Both the position numbers and the translations under genes were made by a program. A stretch of 64,000 nt of DNA from Eleusine coracana subsp. coracana. Lineage: Eukaryota; Streptophyta; Magnoliopsida; Poales; Poaceae. The notes beneath the pieces are model-generated. The model worked only from the letters and a program-made list of their open reading frames with translations. It did no database searches and was not told the origin of the DNA. The stretch covers positions 39,996,432 through 40,060,431 of the forward strand of contig CM064417.1 in assembly GCA_032690845.1 (NCBI GenBank), written 5' to 3'. Position 1 is the stretch's first letter. Every line of letters begins with the position of its first letter. Below, piece by piece: positions 22,501-35,654 of the stretch.

Positions 22501-23546
22501 GGCGGCTCGGTTTGGGCATGAGAGAGCAAAGAGAGAGTGGGAGACTTACTGAGGGGGGGGGGGGGGTGAGTGGCGAAGATAAGGGCGCTCGGACAATGAC
22601 CGGGCCGAGATGGGTCATCGACCGACGATCGATGACCACGCGGCAGGTGCGGACACGGCAACGCGGGCGGCACACAGTGCCAGCGCGCACGGTGAGGCTT
22701 ACAGGCGGGGCCCGCCTGATTTAAATTAACCGAAAACAGAAAAGTTTAGGTGATTTCAACCATAACTTTGGAGCCTTAAATCAACTCGAGAATTAAGTAT
22801 TTTTGTATAACCTTGTAGAGCATTGCTTGAAGTCCAAAATTTGTGACATGCACAAGGAGAGGTCAATTTAACTGCAAGATATTGCATTTTGAAAATGCAA
22901 TCAAGGCCACAAAGACTTAGGAAAATATTTTCCTGCCGGGAAATCTTAACTCCAAAGCATTTTGTAAAATCCAATTGGGGTATCTATTTGGTTCCAAATT
23001 TAATAAGAGTTCCAAATACATGAAGAGCAATGCTTTTAGTAGCTAAAAGTTGAAGATGAAATTCTGGGAGATAAATTGTTATAGGACTTATTTAATTTCA
23101 AAGTTGCTTAGTTGCTAGGGTTGAATTCTATCTAAAAAAGTGTTATTTAGCAAAAATTCTAAAAGTAATAGTTCTTAGCCTTATTAAATCAGGCCAAAAA
23201 TATATGTTGCTCCTAAAGATTGGGTCTTACTTATGAGTATGATCTGGTTCAGTGGTTTCTTTTAAAATTTAAAAATTGAATTTTTAAAGTGACACTATTT
23301 CTGAGGAAAGTTTAAATTATTTGGACTAGTTTACCAAGTGATAAAATCGCCAATAATTCTCCAAAAAATGCTTATTTGGTGCATAGATCAAGGTTATGAA
23401 ATTTCTTTGGATCACTTATATTAAGAAATCTAAACTTTTAGTTCAAGGCCTATTTGAGTCAAATTCGAGCCATTACGTTGTGATTTTCTTTTCGTTATGT
23501 CTTCCTTGTTTGCCTAAGGTGCTAGAGTGACACCATGGGTGTCACA
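19584..23546 (-). repeat. Element 2 LTR, left (3' LTR), with internal deletion
   Basis: 3963 bp, TG...CA. It lacks about 78 bp present in the right LTR at 41736-41813. The lost stretch also has a counterpart in element 1's LTR, so this is a deletion here, with 'tcaa' microhomology at its ends. Like element 1 it has an AT-rich middle and a GC-rich island (about 21860-22720). A G run lies at 22553-22566. Confidence 0.93.
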
Positions 23547-23560
23547 GCCCTCCCCCCTTA
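23547..23560 (-). promoter_or_regulatory. Polypurine tract of element 2
   Basis: Minus-strand TAAGGGGGGAGGGC directly before the 3' LTR, one base different from element 1. Unlike element 1, the pol frame here stops earlier, at 23589. Confidence 0.9.
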
Positions 23561-23588
23561 AAGAAATCTCGTCCCGAGATTAAAACGG

Positions 23589-26466
23589 TTAATTGACGGC
23601 AAGAGGGGGAAGACCAAACCTTAAGTACGAAGCAAGGACTTCCGGGAAATGTGTGTTCAGAAATGCTTCTTGCTCCCATGTAGCTTCTCTTTCAGAGTGG
23701 TTGCTCCACTGCACCTTGCAGAAAGTGATGGTCGTGTTCCTTGTTACCCAATCTTTTTGATCGATAATCCGGATGGGACATTCGGGATATGAAAGGTCTT
23801 CCTTCAATTCATCCATTCCATCAATGATAACATTAGTGGGTGCTCTCAAACATTTCTTAAGTTGAGAAACATGGAACACATTGTGTACTTTGGATAGTGT
23901 TGCTGGTAACGCCAGACGGTAAGCAACGGAACTACATTTTTCGGTGATTTTGAATGGACCGATGTAGCGTGGTGCAAGATTTCCTTGTATCCCAAATCGT
24001 TGCATGCCCTTAGTAGGAGAGACACGCAAATACACATGATCTCCTTCCTCAAACTCCAAGGGACAGCGTCTCTTATTGGCGTAGCTTATTTGACGAGATT
24101 GTGCTGCCTTCATGTTAGCTCGAATGGCACGCACTTTATCCTCAGCTTGGGTTACTAGATCAGGACCAAAAATAGTTCTCTCATAGGATTCCGACCAGTT
24201 CAGAGGTGTACGACATGAGTGGCCATATAATGCTTCAAATGGAGACATTTTTATGCTCTCTTGATAGCTATTATTGTAGGAGAATTCTACGTAAGGTAGG
24301 TAATCATCCCAATTCTTTCCACTTGTTAATACACAGGCTCTCAACATGTCTTCTAAGGATTGATTCACTCTTTCAGTTTGACCATCAGTTTGAGGGTGAT
24401 ATGCAGAACTTCGAATTAATGTAGTGCCCAAACAAGCATGCAATTGCTCTCAAAAATGGGCAATAAACTGGGCTCCCCGATCTGATATGATGGTCTTTGG
24501 AACACCATGCAAACATAGAACACGAGAGATATAGAGTTCAACATACTTCTTAAGCTTGTAGTTGGAACGCACAGGAATGAAGTGAGCTGACTTGGTTAAC
24601 CAATCAATGATAACCCAAATAGAATCATGTTTCTGCAAAGTGAGAGATAATCCAACAATAAAATCCATAGATATGTCTTCCCACTTCCATTTCAGAATAT
24701 TTAGTGGCTGCAATAAACCTGCTTTCTTCAAGTGATTGGCCTTGACTCACTGACACGTATCACACTCGGCCACGTACCGTGCGATTTCTTGTTTCATACG
24801 AGTCCACCAAAACCTTTTCTTCAATCCACGGTACATCTTGTTGCAGCCAGGGTGGATAGAGTATTTAGATAAATAGGCCTCATCCAAAGTTTTCTTCCCT
24901 AGATCCAAATTCTTTAGCACAACGAGGCGGTCCTTAAACCACAAGACACCATTGGCGTCTCGCCGGAAACATGTGACTTCTCCATCTTTTACCCTTCGTT
25001 GGATGTGTGCCATACCTTTGTCTTTCTTTTGTGCAGCCACAACTTCTTCTCGAAGCGTGGGAATGAGAGCTAAATTGTATAACGCACCATAAGGAACAAC
25101 ATGAAGACTTGGTTCATTCTCTTCACAACATACTGTGGTGGTTACTGGTTGAACCAAAGTGTGGTTGCCTTGAGACTTCCGACTCAATGCATCGGCAACA
25201 ACATTTGCTTTACCCGGATGATAATGAAATTCCAACTCATAATCCTTTATTAATTCTAACCATCTCCGTTGTCTCATGTTTAGATCTTGCTGAGTGAAAA
25301 TATATTTGAGGCTTTTGTGATCGGAGTACAAATTTACAAGGTTTCCAAGAAGATAGAGTCTCCAAATTTTCAGAGCAAGAACAACCGATGCTAACTCCAA
25401 ATCATGAGTAGGATAATGCTCTTCATGACGTCGGAGCTGACAGGAGGCATAGGCAATGACATGACCTTCTTGCATAAGAACACAACCCAAACCCGTACCA
25501 AAAGCATCACAATATACATCAAAACATTTAGTGATGTCGGGTTGAGCTAAAACGGGTGTTGTGGTTAGGTACTTCTTGAGAGACTGAAAGGCTTCTTCAC
25601 AATCACTAGTCCATTCAAATTTTGATTCCTTTTTCAGCAGCTCGGTCATTGGTTTTGCTATCTTTAAGAAGTTTGGAATGAACCTTCGGTAATATCCTGC
25701 GAGACCAAGAAAACTGCGAAAGTGCTTGACAGTTTTCGGAGTCTTCCAATTCAACACATCTTGCACTTTACTCGGGTCAACAGCAATACCCTTATCTGAA
25801 ATAATATGGCCCAAGAAAGGAACTTGAAGTAGCTAGAACTCACACTTGCTGAATTTGGCATACAATTGATGATCTTGAAGTCGTTGAAGAACAATCTGAA
25901 GATGTTCGGCATATTCTTCTTCGGACTTGGAGTAGACAAGAATATCATCAATGAAAACAACCACAAACTTGTCCAGTTCCGGCATGAACACAGAATTCAT
26001 CAAGTACATGAAATAGGCAGGAGCATTTGATAGTCTAAAAGACATAACGAGATATTCGTAAAGACCGTACCTCGTAGAGAAGGCCGTCTTAGGAATATCC
26101 TCAGCTCTTATCTTGATTTGGTGATAACCAGAGCGGAGATCAATCTTGAAAAAAACTTTGGCATTAACCAGTTGGACGAATAGAAGATCAATCCGTGGTA
26201 GAGGATATTTGTTCTTGACAGTGGCTGCATTCAATGGCCGATAGTTGACACATAACCTTAGTGAGTGATCTTACTTCTTGACAAAAAGAGTGGGACAGCC
26301 CCATGGTGAATATCTAGGGCGATTGAATCCTTTGTCTATGAGCTCTTTAAGTTGCTCTTTCAACTCTGCTAGTTCATTGGGTGCCATTTTATACGGTTTG
26401 CAGGAGACTGGAGCAATACCGGGCTGAAGCTCAATTTTAAATTCCACTTCTCGGTCAGGAGACATG
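23589..26466 (-). pseudogene. Element 2 pol: RT, RNase H, integrase, chromodomain-like tail
   Basis: One continuous minus-strand frame broken only by stops near 26271, 25833, 24747 and 24450. It begins at the edge of the Athila-like insertion. Visible domains: RT with FIDD at 25944-25955 and YGLYEYLVMSF; RNase H (VYCDAFG, HDLELASVV); integrase with CDTCQ, SMDFIVGLS, ISDRGAQF and DGQTERVNQ; tail with FCKVQWSN and REATWE near 23680. Three stops fit single transitions from conserved codons (TGG to TAG at 25833, CGA to TGA at 24747, TGG to TGA at 24450), the pattern expected from deamination of methylated cytosine. The upstream gag-protease part lies beyond the nested element at 36888-38528. Confidence 0.92.
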
Positions 26467-27546
26467 TGTTGGTCGTAATTACGCACCCACTTATATACCG
26501 CAAGAGGACGGTGTACAGTTGTAGCTCTTTTTCCTTTAGAGTATTCCAAGGTTATCGAATCCACAGGGAACGAGCAGAACTAATACTATTAAACGGTTAC
26601 TAACAAATTGCAATAGTTTGGTTGGTGTGAATGATGACAGTGAGAAAGTGGAAGGTGAATGTTATTGAAGAGGTAACAGGATGATGAAGGATTCTCTCCT
26701 TAGGATTGGTTCACTAGCATGCAACCTTATACTTATCAACTCGAGTGATGACTCTAATATTCTACAAGACATGGTGGTTTCGTTCACCCCGGCTATTACT
26801 ACAGAGGCTATTAGCTCCCCACTGGTTTCTTGCACTATGTAATGGGAAAAAGTGTATTGGTCGATACACTAATGAAAGGGATAGATAGATATGCAATAAA
26901 GTTCATCACATAGATTAAATTCATCGAGAGAGTATCAACAAGTATGAGAGTTACATGACCAGATCCTCGCACCAGAGAAGAGAATATGAGACTACTCACT
27001 CATCCTTCCGCTAGACATAGCAGAGGGGTGAGAAATAGCGCTGGAACGCGCACGAGCCGATCGGCGCGACCTCCCTTCTGGTGGATCTCGTCGGTGTTGA
27101 CCAACCTCTGTCGCCAATATCCTGGAACCCTATTTCTAATAACTGATTCTCGCGATCGCCGTCTCTCTCGTTCTCTCTTGGCTCTTGATAATTATCTTCC
27201 TTTTATACTCAACGGGATTAGATCAACTTCCACCGACTCTAACTCATACTGGGCTGGACCTTCGTCTTTCCTGGACCGGATCGTGTTTCCATCATCTTCT
27301 CCTGCTGCACCGATCGGCGCAAGCGTCATGCCGATCGGCGCGGCTCCGCATCTGGCCCATCTTCGTTACTCTTCAGCTCTTTATCTATAATTGCCCTGTT
27401 TTACAACTGTTTCCTACGATTATATCCAAAACAGAACAACTACAAATATATGCAAATATGGGGTTAATTGTTAGTCCAAACCACCAAATTAAGACGCAAA
27501 ACATCCCTTTTTGGTAGATAAAATGGGCATCTAGAAACCACCAGCA
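26467..27546 (-). repeat. Athila-like LTR, left (3' LTR)
   Basis: 1080 bp. It differs from the right copy by about 4-5% and by a 21-bp unit: at 27055 there is one GATCGG motif where the right LTR has two. TATA-like sequence (minus TATAAAAGG) lies at 27199-27207. Confidence 0.93.
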
Positions 27547-27585
27547 GTTTCCCCACACTCAAATCATTGCTAGTCCTCGAGCAAT
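27547..27585 (-). promoter_or_regulatory. Polypurine tract and Athila-type 3' signature
   Basis: The minus strand reads GAGTGTGGGGAAAC directly before the 3' LTR, preceded by GAGGACTAGCAATGA. I recall this GGACTAGCAATGA...GTGTGGGG arrangement from Athila-type elements. Confidence 0.75.
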
Positions 27586-28903
27586 ACAAAATCAAAATTG
27601 TAATAAGAATTTTCACACCATCTCTCATGCAATCAATCTCAATCATCATTTTTACTCGTTATCCCACCACAAAGATCTTCTCTCATCTCCTTTTAACCAA
27701 TCGGCATATCATACTTGAACTTAATCAAATCACCACAAAACTTTTTAAAAAACAATTTTAGTTCTCCTCAACTCATTTTTTAGCATCGAACATCAAGCAT
27801 TTGGTCTTCTCTAGGTCTCTCAAGTGTATTTCCTTCCCTCTCCTATCTAATCAAGGATTGCATGTAGATCTTGGAGGGCTATATAACTAAATTAAACCAT
27901 AAGATTAACCATGTCAACAATGTGCTCAATTATACCTATTAAGAAAGAATTTTCTTGGAAAAGAACTTTTAATGGAGAAGAGGAATGTAGAAGATCTAAA
28001 AAGAATTTCAATGAGAACAATGGCAAAGAATGAGAAATAATCAGAAATCTACTTTCTTTGATGACCTTACTGCCTCTCATGGAATATATATTTTTCTCTT
28101 TACCTCTTTTTTATAATAACCCCTCTTTTTCTTCCTTTTGCACAGTTTATGTTTTTTTTCTTTCACTTTTTTCTTTTTTCTATTCCCGATATGATCAGCA
28201 ATTTCTGTCTTGTATCAGCAGCGGAAATTTTCTGAATTCCCTTTTTTGAGAACATAGGTTGTATCAAGGAGGAGGGAGAAACAAATATGTATGGTTTTCA
28301 TGATAGCAAGGAATTTAAATGGATAAGAATGGCTAGAAATACAGAGATAAACAAAATAGCTCATCCTTTCCTAACTTGGTCGAAATCATGAGCAAAAAGT
28401 TGACAAAGTTACTTACAATCCACTTAGTTCAAATGTGTAGCTTGCTCTCATTCACTCGGCTACGTAGGCATATTTAGACCTTCCTTTTGCTTTAGCTTAT
28501 GATGAGTCAAAAGAGATTTTCACAAATACAAAGCTCAAAAGTTAAGTGGTAACCAACAAATTTAAGTAATCAACCAATCGATCATCCGAAAGACAAGATA
28601 AATATCATGGGGCACTTTCAATTTGATAATCGACACTAACTTTATTAAAGACAATGCAATAATTCAAACTACATAAAAGACCTTGAAGCAACTCTCAACA
28701 TGACTCGTGACTCTCTTAAGCACACACACAAACTTAAATAAACACTCATTAAGAAAAACAAACAAACTTAAATAAACACTCACTAAGAAAAACAAATGAG
28801 AAACTAGACTCAAAAACACTTAAAAACTATGACTAATGGCAAAGCCCTTCCCTCACACTCAAAATTTGCAATGTCCTTATTGCAAGAGAAGAAACTCAAT
28901 ACA
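27586..28903. other. Non-coding 3' region of the Athila-like element
   Basis: AT-rich, with no convincing ORF. It includes a 32-bp tandem duplication near 28725-28795 (units starting acaaacttaaataaacactc). Long 3' untranslated stretches between the last ORF and the polypurine tract are usual in this clade. Confidence 0.6.
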
Positions 28904-30586
28904 CTAATCATGCAGACCATGCATGTTCAAGACTCGAAAAATTTGTCTTATATTCCTTATGAGAAAAGTGTAGTCCGCTTCGTTCATCTCGATTGTATCC
29001 TGGATTCGGCGGTCCACATCTCTTTGATGCCTGTAAGCACGATCTCTGTCTAGGTACAGGCGCTCAATGTTTCTTCGGCAGACAGGACAGCAAGCAGACG
29101 GTTGCAGGTTCTGATTTTCAACGCTGTAACGAGAGGCACTATTCAAATTCCTCCGAGCCGATCATCGCAAAGGCTGAGCCGATCGGCGCAGTGGTGTTCT
29201 TCCACCATTGCGACTTCCTCCACTTCCCTCTGCATTACCATTAACTCTTGTTGAAGTTCCTGCTGCCCTGTCATTACTGCATTCTGCAAGTGTTTCCCGA
29301 TTTTCGAACTTAGGACTACCAAATCTTCTTCGCAAATCAAAATCATCACTAAAATCTCCAGGCACACTAGGATCACCGCTTTCCAAAGTTTCCAAATAGT
29401 ATAACGTAAAGTCGCTATCCCGTTCGAAATAGTTTTGAATTGGCTTACCCGATAGTCTAGCAGATCTGTGAACCTCTGGTGTAGTCTCACACTTTCTTGC
29501 AGCAGGTTCTTCATCTTCACTTGGTAGAGCCGTCAGATCAATAAATTCAGCCATCTTCAGGTCGTGCCAATCGGCTCCAGTGTCGCGCCGATCGGCTCCA
29601 GTGTCGCGTCGATCGGCGCAGCTAGCTGCTTCCTTCATATTCTTAGCTAACTGCTCTAGATTATGCTCACGGATCACCATATTCTATTGCCTTCGTAAAA
29701 TCTCATAATTAATCTCCTTAGGTGTCCTCCCTCCAGGAACTGTGCGATAGCCATCATCATATATTAAATCTCTAGGTATGAAAGCTGGATCTTCTGCCAA
29801 TTGGAGTTCAACCTTGCATTGAAGATCTTTAGCACAAAAGAAACACTTGAAACCCTCAATACAACTATTCCTATGAATCTTATTTTCTTGAAAACTTTCC
29901 CAATCGATAAGAACCCTGGGAAAGGATTCATCCCTTCTAGATTGAAGATCCTTCTCCGCATCCTGCTGGTACATAGCTTCTTCAGCTTCCTCTCGCAGCT
30001 TGAGTTCATACTTGGCGGCAATGTCATGTTCACTATAAAGTCGGCACTTATGGATTGTGAGGGTGCTCTCTTCATCTAGCTCTTCCTTCTCTTGCTCAGT
30101 TAATGATCTTTCGAAAGATAGGAAATTCTCATACGACAAGGGCTTAGCAAGATCAAGAAGACTTTCCATGGTATACCTTTGAGAAACCGCTTCACTTTCA
30201 ATAGGCGCTACAGATTTTCCTTTGCGCACCAATACTCTCTTCATCATCTGCCGAAGTTCATTGTCCATCTACACCTTGTCGGCATTCCACGCGTCAGCTT
30301 CGCTTTTCTTCATGAATTGCTTCTGCAGATCTGACCAGATGAGAGGATCATCTCGTGTTGGTGTCAACACTTCATCGACTTCTTCCCAGGACCAACTTGC
30401 AAAGGGCTGAGGAAATCCCCCGCCGAGCCGATCGGCTCCAGATTCGCGCCGATCGGTGCATGAGTCGCGCCGATCGGCACCGCCTTGATTTCTCCCTGAT
30501 GCGCTGCCTTCCATCGCTTCTGCTCTTAAGGTTTGTTCTTGTGACGATGTAATACCAGTTGATCCGTGGGTTTTCCGTCCCTTCAT
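28904..30586 (-). pseudogene. Unrecognised long sense ORF in the env position (Athila-like)
   Basis: One minus-strand frame of about 561 codons from ATG 30586 to a stop at 28904, interrupted only by in-frame stops at 30266-30268 (TAG), near 29681-29686 and near 29159. It lies after pol, where Athila elements carry env-like genes, but no signal peptide or membrane segment is visible and I recognise no domain. Visible features: a hydrophilic N-terminus with GADRRDSC-type heptads; an acidic helical middle (REEAEEAMYQQDAEKDLQSR); a cysteine cluster CFFCAKDLQC; another ADRRDTG repeat; and a C-terminal CCPVCRRNIERLYLDRDRAY. The two Cys clusters could bind zinc. The ADRRD repeats are translations of the dispersed palindrome. 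Confidence 0.65.
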
Positions 30587-30836
30587 ATTTATATCCCTTG
30601 ATTTCCAATTGGACTAGAACTCTTTCTCTTATTTGTGGAATTTAATGAGTCTTAAAAAGGCAGGGTCCGAAACCGACTCAAAAACCAAAAGGACTCTGCC
30701 GCGCCGATCAGTGCAGGGCTGCGCCGATCGGCGCTGTACACTAAATTACCAAATCAGAAAAAAAGAAAAAAAACTATGGAAATCAAAATACATACAAGCC
30801 TTTGTTTTACATCGCTAAGCTCGACCACACGAGGTA
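30587..30836. other. Spacer between Athila-like pol and the 3' ORF
   Basis: Short non-coding gap. It contains another palindromic cluster (30700-30735). Confidence 0.6.
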
Positions 30837-33468
30837 CTAAGCAGTGAAATACACATCAAAAGATTTTAATTCAAATGTGTCGGGTTCTAGGTATACCTTT
30901 AGACGTTGTCCGTTCACCGTGTACTTGTTTCTCTTGCCATCCATTATGATTACTGCTCCTGAAGGTAACACCGTATTCACAAAATAAGGTCCCTCCTATT
31001 TGGTTCCCAGCTTGCCTTTACCAAATAATCTAAATCGTGAATTAAATAGGAGCACCCGATCTCCTTCCTTGAATTCCTTCTTCAAAAGCTTCTTATCGTA
31101 CCACTTCTTTGTTTTCTCTTTGTATATGGCTGCATTTTCATATGCACGCAATCGCATATCTTTCAATTCACTTATTTGTATCTTTCTTTTCATGTCGGCG
31201 GCATCAAGATCCAAATTCATTTCCTTTATAGCCCAATAAGCCTTATGTTCCAATTTCACCGGTAGGTGACATGATTTCCCATAGACGAATTGATATGGTG
31301 TCATACCAATCGGTGTCTTGAATGCTGTCCTATATGCCCATAATGCTCCATTAAGCTTCGTGGCTCAATCTTTTCTTTCCTTTGTAACAATCTTCTGCAG
31401 AATTTCCTTTAATTGCTTCTTTGAAATTTCTGCTTGTCCATTCGTCTGGGGATGGTAGGCTGTTCCAATTCTATGTTCAACTCCCGATTTGGTTAAAAAC
31501 CTAGTACATTCTCCTCCTATAAAATACGATCCTCCATCTGTAATTATTATCCTCGGTATACCTAGGAAATATCTGCTCCTGAAGTATACTCCTTGATTCT
31601 CTTGTAGTATTAGCCTTGCATGCCATTGCTTCGACCCACTTGGAGACATAATCAACGGCGACCAATATGTACTCGAAACCATGAGAATTCACAAAGGGTC
31701 CCATAAAATCCATACCCCAAACATCAAAAATATCGACTTGAAGATTGTACTTAAGAGGCATTGCATTCCTACTATTAACATTCCCTATTCGTTGCCATCG
31801 AGGACATGTTGCAACATACCTTTTTGCATCTTCATGCATAGTAGGCCAATAGAATCCACTCGCCCATACCTTTGCCTGTGTTCTGAAGTAGCCATAGTGT
31901 CCCCCATAATCCGAAGAATGACATTTTGCCAAAATTCTCGCTCGTTCTTCTCTGGGTACACATCTCCGTACTGCTCCATCCTCACAATACCTATACAAGT
32001 ATGGTTCGGCCCATATAAATTTTGTTATTTCACTGTTAACTCTTTTCCTTGTGTTCTTGTTCATCAGGTTAGTTTGTCCCTTGAAACCTTTGATAATATC
32101 CATCATTCAGTTCTCTCTACGATCAAATGCGGCAAACAACTGCTCTTGTCGTATTTCATCTCTTATTGGCTCAGTTGATGATGATTCAAGACGAGATAAA
32201 TGATCTGCTACAGAATTTTCTACTCCTTTCTTACCTCTTATCTCCAAATCAAATTCTTGCAGCATCAATACCCATCACATTAACCGAGGCTTAGACTCCT
32301 TCTTTGAAACCAAATATCTTATAGCGGCATGACCAGTATATACAATCACCTTAGAATTTAGAATGTAGGATCTAAACTTCTCAAAAGCAAATATAACAGC
32401 TAACATCTCTTTCTCAGTTGTTGTATAATTGATCTGCGCCTCATTCAAAGTTTTGCTAGCATAATAAATAGCATGCACTTTACCTTCATTCCGGTCCAAG
32501 AACAGCTCCAACTGCATAGTCACTTGCATCACACATAATTTCAAAGGTAAACTCCAATCAGGTGGCTGCATAATGGGTGCAGAGCATAGAGCTTCCTTTA
32601 ATCTTCTAAAGGCCAAGAGTCTTTCCTCGTCCATGACAAATTCTGTATCTTGCTTTAACAATTCTGTCAGGGGTTTAGCAATCTTCAAATAATCCTTAAC
32701 AAATCTGTGATAGAAGTTGGCATGTCCAAGAAAACTCCTCAAAGTTGTAAGATCAGTAGGGGGAGGTAATTTCTCAACTGTAGATACCTTTGCCTTATCA
32801 ACCTCTATCCCTCTTTTAGATATGACATGACCAAGTACTATCCCTTCTGTTACCATAAAGTGACACTACTCCCAATTAAGAACTAAGTCGCATTCAACAC
32901 AGCTTTTCAGAACCTTCTCCAAATTCTCCAAACAGCTATCAAAATCAGCACCATGCACGGAGAAGTCATCCATAAATACCTCCATAATATCTTCTATGAA
33001 TTCAACGAATATTGCATTAATGCATCTTTGAAATGTTGCGGGCGCGTTGCAAAGACCAAATGGCATCCTTCTATATGCATACGTCCCAAAAGGGCAAGTA
33101 AAAGTAGTTTTCTGCTGATCTTTTGGTCTTACCGATATTTGAAAGAAACCACTATATCCATCCAAATAACAAAAGTATGAATTCTTTGCTAACCTTTCAA
33201 GCATCTCGTCAATGAACGGAAGAGGATAGTGATCTTTCTTCGTCACTTTGTTTAAACTTCTATAATCTATGCACATTCTCCATCCAGTTACAGTCCTTTG
33301 AGGGATCAACTCATTGTTCTCGTTAGGCACCATTGTCAACCTTCCTTTCTTGGGTACACAATGCACTGGACTAACCCATTCACTATCAGCAACAGGGTAG
33401 ATCATACATGCATTAAGCAGCTTCAAAATCTCCTTTTTAACCACTGGCTTCATTGATTCCTTCAACCT
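30837..33468 (-). pseudogene. Athila-like pol: RT, RNase H, integrase
   Basis: RT motifs: NELIPQRTVTGWRMCIDY, FTCPFGTYAYRRMPFGLCNA and FMDD (about 32965-32976). In RNase H the conserved DASDYAVGAVLG is readable only in another frame near 32500-32530, between two compensating frameshifts. Integrase: SSDYGGHYG zinc region (about 31910), GMDFMGPF (about 31700), ITDGGSYF (about 31540) and NGQAEISKK (about 31430), with a one-base frameshift near 31620-31640. The C-terminal CHLPVKLEHKAYWAIKEMN (about 31210-31270) identifies the clade. In-frame stops lie near 32866, 32272, 31362 and 30993; the final stop TAG is at 30837-30839. Confidence 0.9.
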
Positions 33469-34632
33469 TCACATCCCTTCAACCATTGGTTTAGTATTCT
33501 CCTCCAAGTTAATCTTGTGGGTGCAAAATACGGGGCTGATTCCCTTGATGTCATCCAATGTGTAACCAATGGCTTTGTTATACTTTTTGAGTATAGCGAG
33601 AAGCCTCTCTGTTTCTTCTTTCGTTAGGGCGTTGTTCACAATAACTAGATATGTTCTATTCTTTCCTAGATATTCATAGCGTAGCTCCTTCAGGAGTTCC
33701 GTCTGTTCCACTTCTAGTGCTTCATCTGGATCCAGCTCCCCGAGAGGTTTAAAATCAGGATTTTCCTGGTTGAGCCGATTGGCTCCAGCGTTGCGCCGAT
33801 CGACGCAAGCGTCGCGCCGATCAGCGCTGGCAGTATACTCGTCAGTTCCGCGCATGATGTGGTCCAGTGGGTCTCCCATATCCATCCCTATCCTCTCGTC
33901 TTCCTCTGGGCAGAATTCCTGATAGTAAGAAGAGTCTTGATGAGACGGATCATTAAATTGAAATCGCACTTCTTCCTCTCCCAGGTGTAGCGTATGACCT
34001 TTCCCAGCATCCAGAACAACTTGTACTAATCTTAAGAATGGCCTTCCCAGAATAATATCTTCAACCCTAATTTCTTCATCGTCTAGAACAAAGAAATCTA
34101 CCGGCATTGTTTTCGAGCTGATCTCAATTTTGAAATTCTTGATCACTCCTAGTGGCTTGGTCTTCCTACCATCCGCCATGATCAGCTCAAGTTCAGTCCC
34201 CATCAGCCGCTGTTGAGTTCCATAAGGCATGCTCATGAATGCATCGTAAGTCATCAAGCTGACACGAGAACCAAAGTCACATAAGGCTTTCAGAAATTTC
34301 TTCCCCGATATCTCACATGGTATGTACGGTTCTTCTTTTTCCTCTTCAGTGAGACCTACAGCATACACACCGCATAATCCTTCGTAGGGGAATGGCTCAA
34401 AGCAACTGTCTAGCAATCTCTTCGCTTGTTTCACCTCTGTTCTATCAAGCTCTATATCATCCTTGTAAAGCTTCCCTAAAACTCTTCCAATAATCTCTTG
34501 ATCAAAAACTTCCGACTTGAGGCGATTACTTAGAAAATTATACTCAATTCCGGCTTCAGAGGTGTCTTGCGGACTGAAGAATCTTCTCATATTGAGAAAC
34601 TCGTGCGAAAAATCAATGGGAATCCAGTCCAT
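33469..34632 (-). pseudogene. Athila-like protease region and RT N-terminal linker
   Basis: Continues from gag in another frame (a one-base indel near 34660). An aspartic protease-like core reads LCDFGSRVSLMTYDAF (about 34235-34285), where relatives have DLGAS, so the active site has Gly-Ser in place of Gly-Ala-Ser and is probably altered. It then continues through VEDIILGRPFL to DDIKGISPVFCTHKI, an Athila signature before RT. A three-unit run of the 21-bp repeat is inserted at 33773-33832 (SADRRDACVDRRNAGANR). TGA near 33469 separates it from RT. Confidence 0.88.
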
Positions 34633-35654
34633 CGGCGAAAATTCCTCAAGTGGTTTACATTCACCAATGTTCTATCCCCCTTTGGTTTAGCAAAGTTCCC
34701 TTCAAATTCCTTCAGGTGGTTGTCCAGAATCGCAGCTTCTATCTTGGTATATTCCTTGCTAATTGATGGAGTCGTCAGGGTGATCGGTTTTCCTGTCGTC
34801 GCAACTACGCCGATCGGCTCAGAGACTGCGCTGATCGGCACACACGGCAGATCCACAGAGGCGGGTCTGACGGGCTTTATTTCTTCGAACTGCTCCGAAG
34901 TAATCATTAATCTACTCTCGGACATCAAGATTGGTTCAGCTGGCGACTCTTCCTTCTGCATAACTTCTGGGCATTGCCGATTTGGTTCTAGATATTCTTC
35001 CCAATGCTTGTGCAAAGCTTCATTCTCGGTAATTTTGCCTAACAATTCGATCCCTGCCTTGGCTGTTAATCTCAGAAAACTTCCTCCGACCGATCCATCC
35101 AAATGCATCCTTGATGCCTTGTTTATGACCATGTAGAAGGTTTGAGCGCACATATTCTCATCAATGCCGAGGTCAGGTCCTTGTTTCAACAATGTTTGAA
35201 AATGCGTCCACGCTTCCGCGAGAGATTCTTCATCTTCTTGTAAGAAGTTCACCACTTCCCTTCTCAACTTCTGCACCTTTGGCAAAGGAAAATAGTGGAG
35301 ACAAAAATTTCCAACTAACTCACTCCAATTACCTTTTGCTTCTCGAGATGCTGCCTTGTGCCACTCTTTGGCTTTTCCTCCCAAAGAGAATGGGAAAAGC
35401 AGCCACCTGTAAAGATCCCGAGGCACTCCTTCATGATGGAATGTTTGGCAAAGTGCCTCCAAATCTTGTAAGTGAGTATACGGGTTCTCCTCTTTCGCTC
35501 CAAAGAACTTGTTTGCTTCCGCCATGCTAATGATAATGGGGTTCAACACATACGAGGAGGCCATGACCTTCTCATCTGAGGATTAAGGCACCAGTACGTC
35601 TAGAGATGGTAAAGAAAGTTCCCTAAGCGTCAGAGAAGGTCCAGTCGTACTCAT
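34633..35654 (-). pseudogene. Athila-like gag
   Basis: The probable start is ATG at 35654 (MSTTGPSLTLREL), with an in-frame TAA near 35584 before the open part at 35564. The core has WLLFPFSLGGKAKEWHKA, NFCLHYFPLPKVQKLRRE and ESLAEAWTHFQTLLK, all typical of Athila gag. A palindromic cluster (34806-34843) sits in the C-terminal linker. An acceptor-like TGTGAATTTTCAG lies directly before the ATG, as in elements 1 and 2. No zinc knuckle was seen. Confidence 0.88.
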
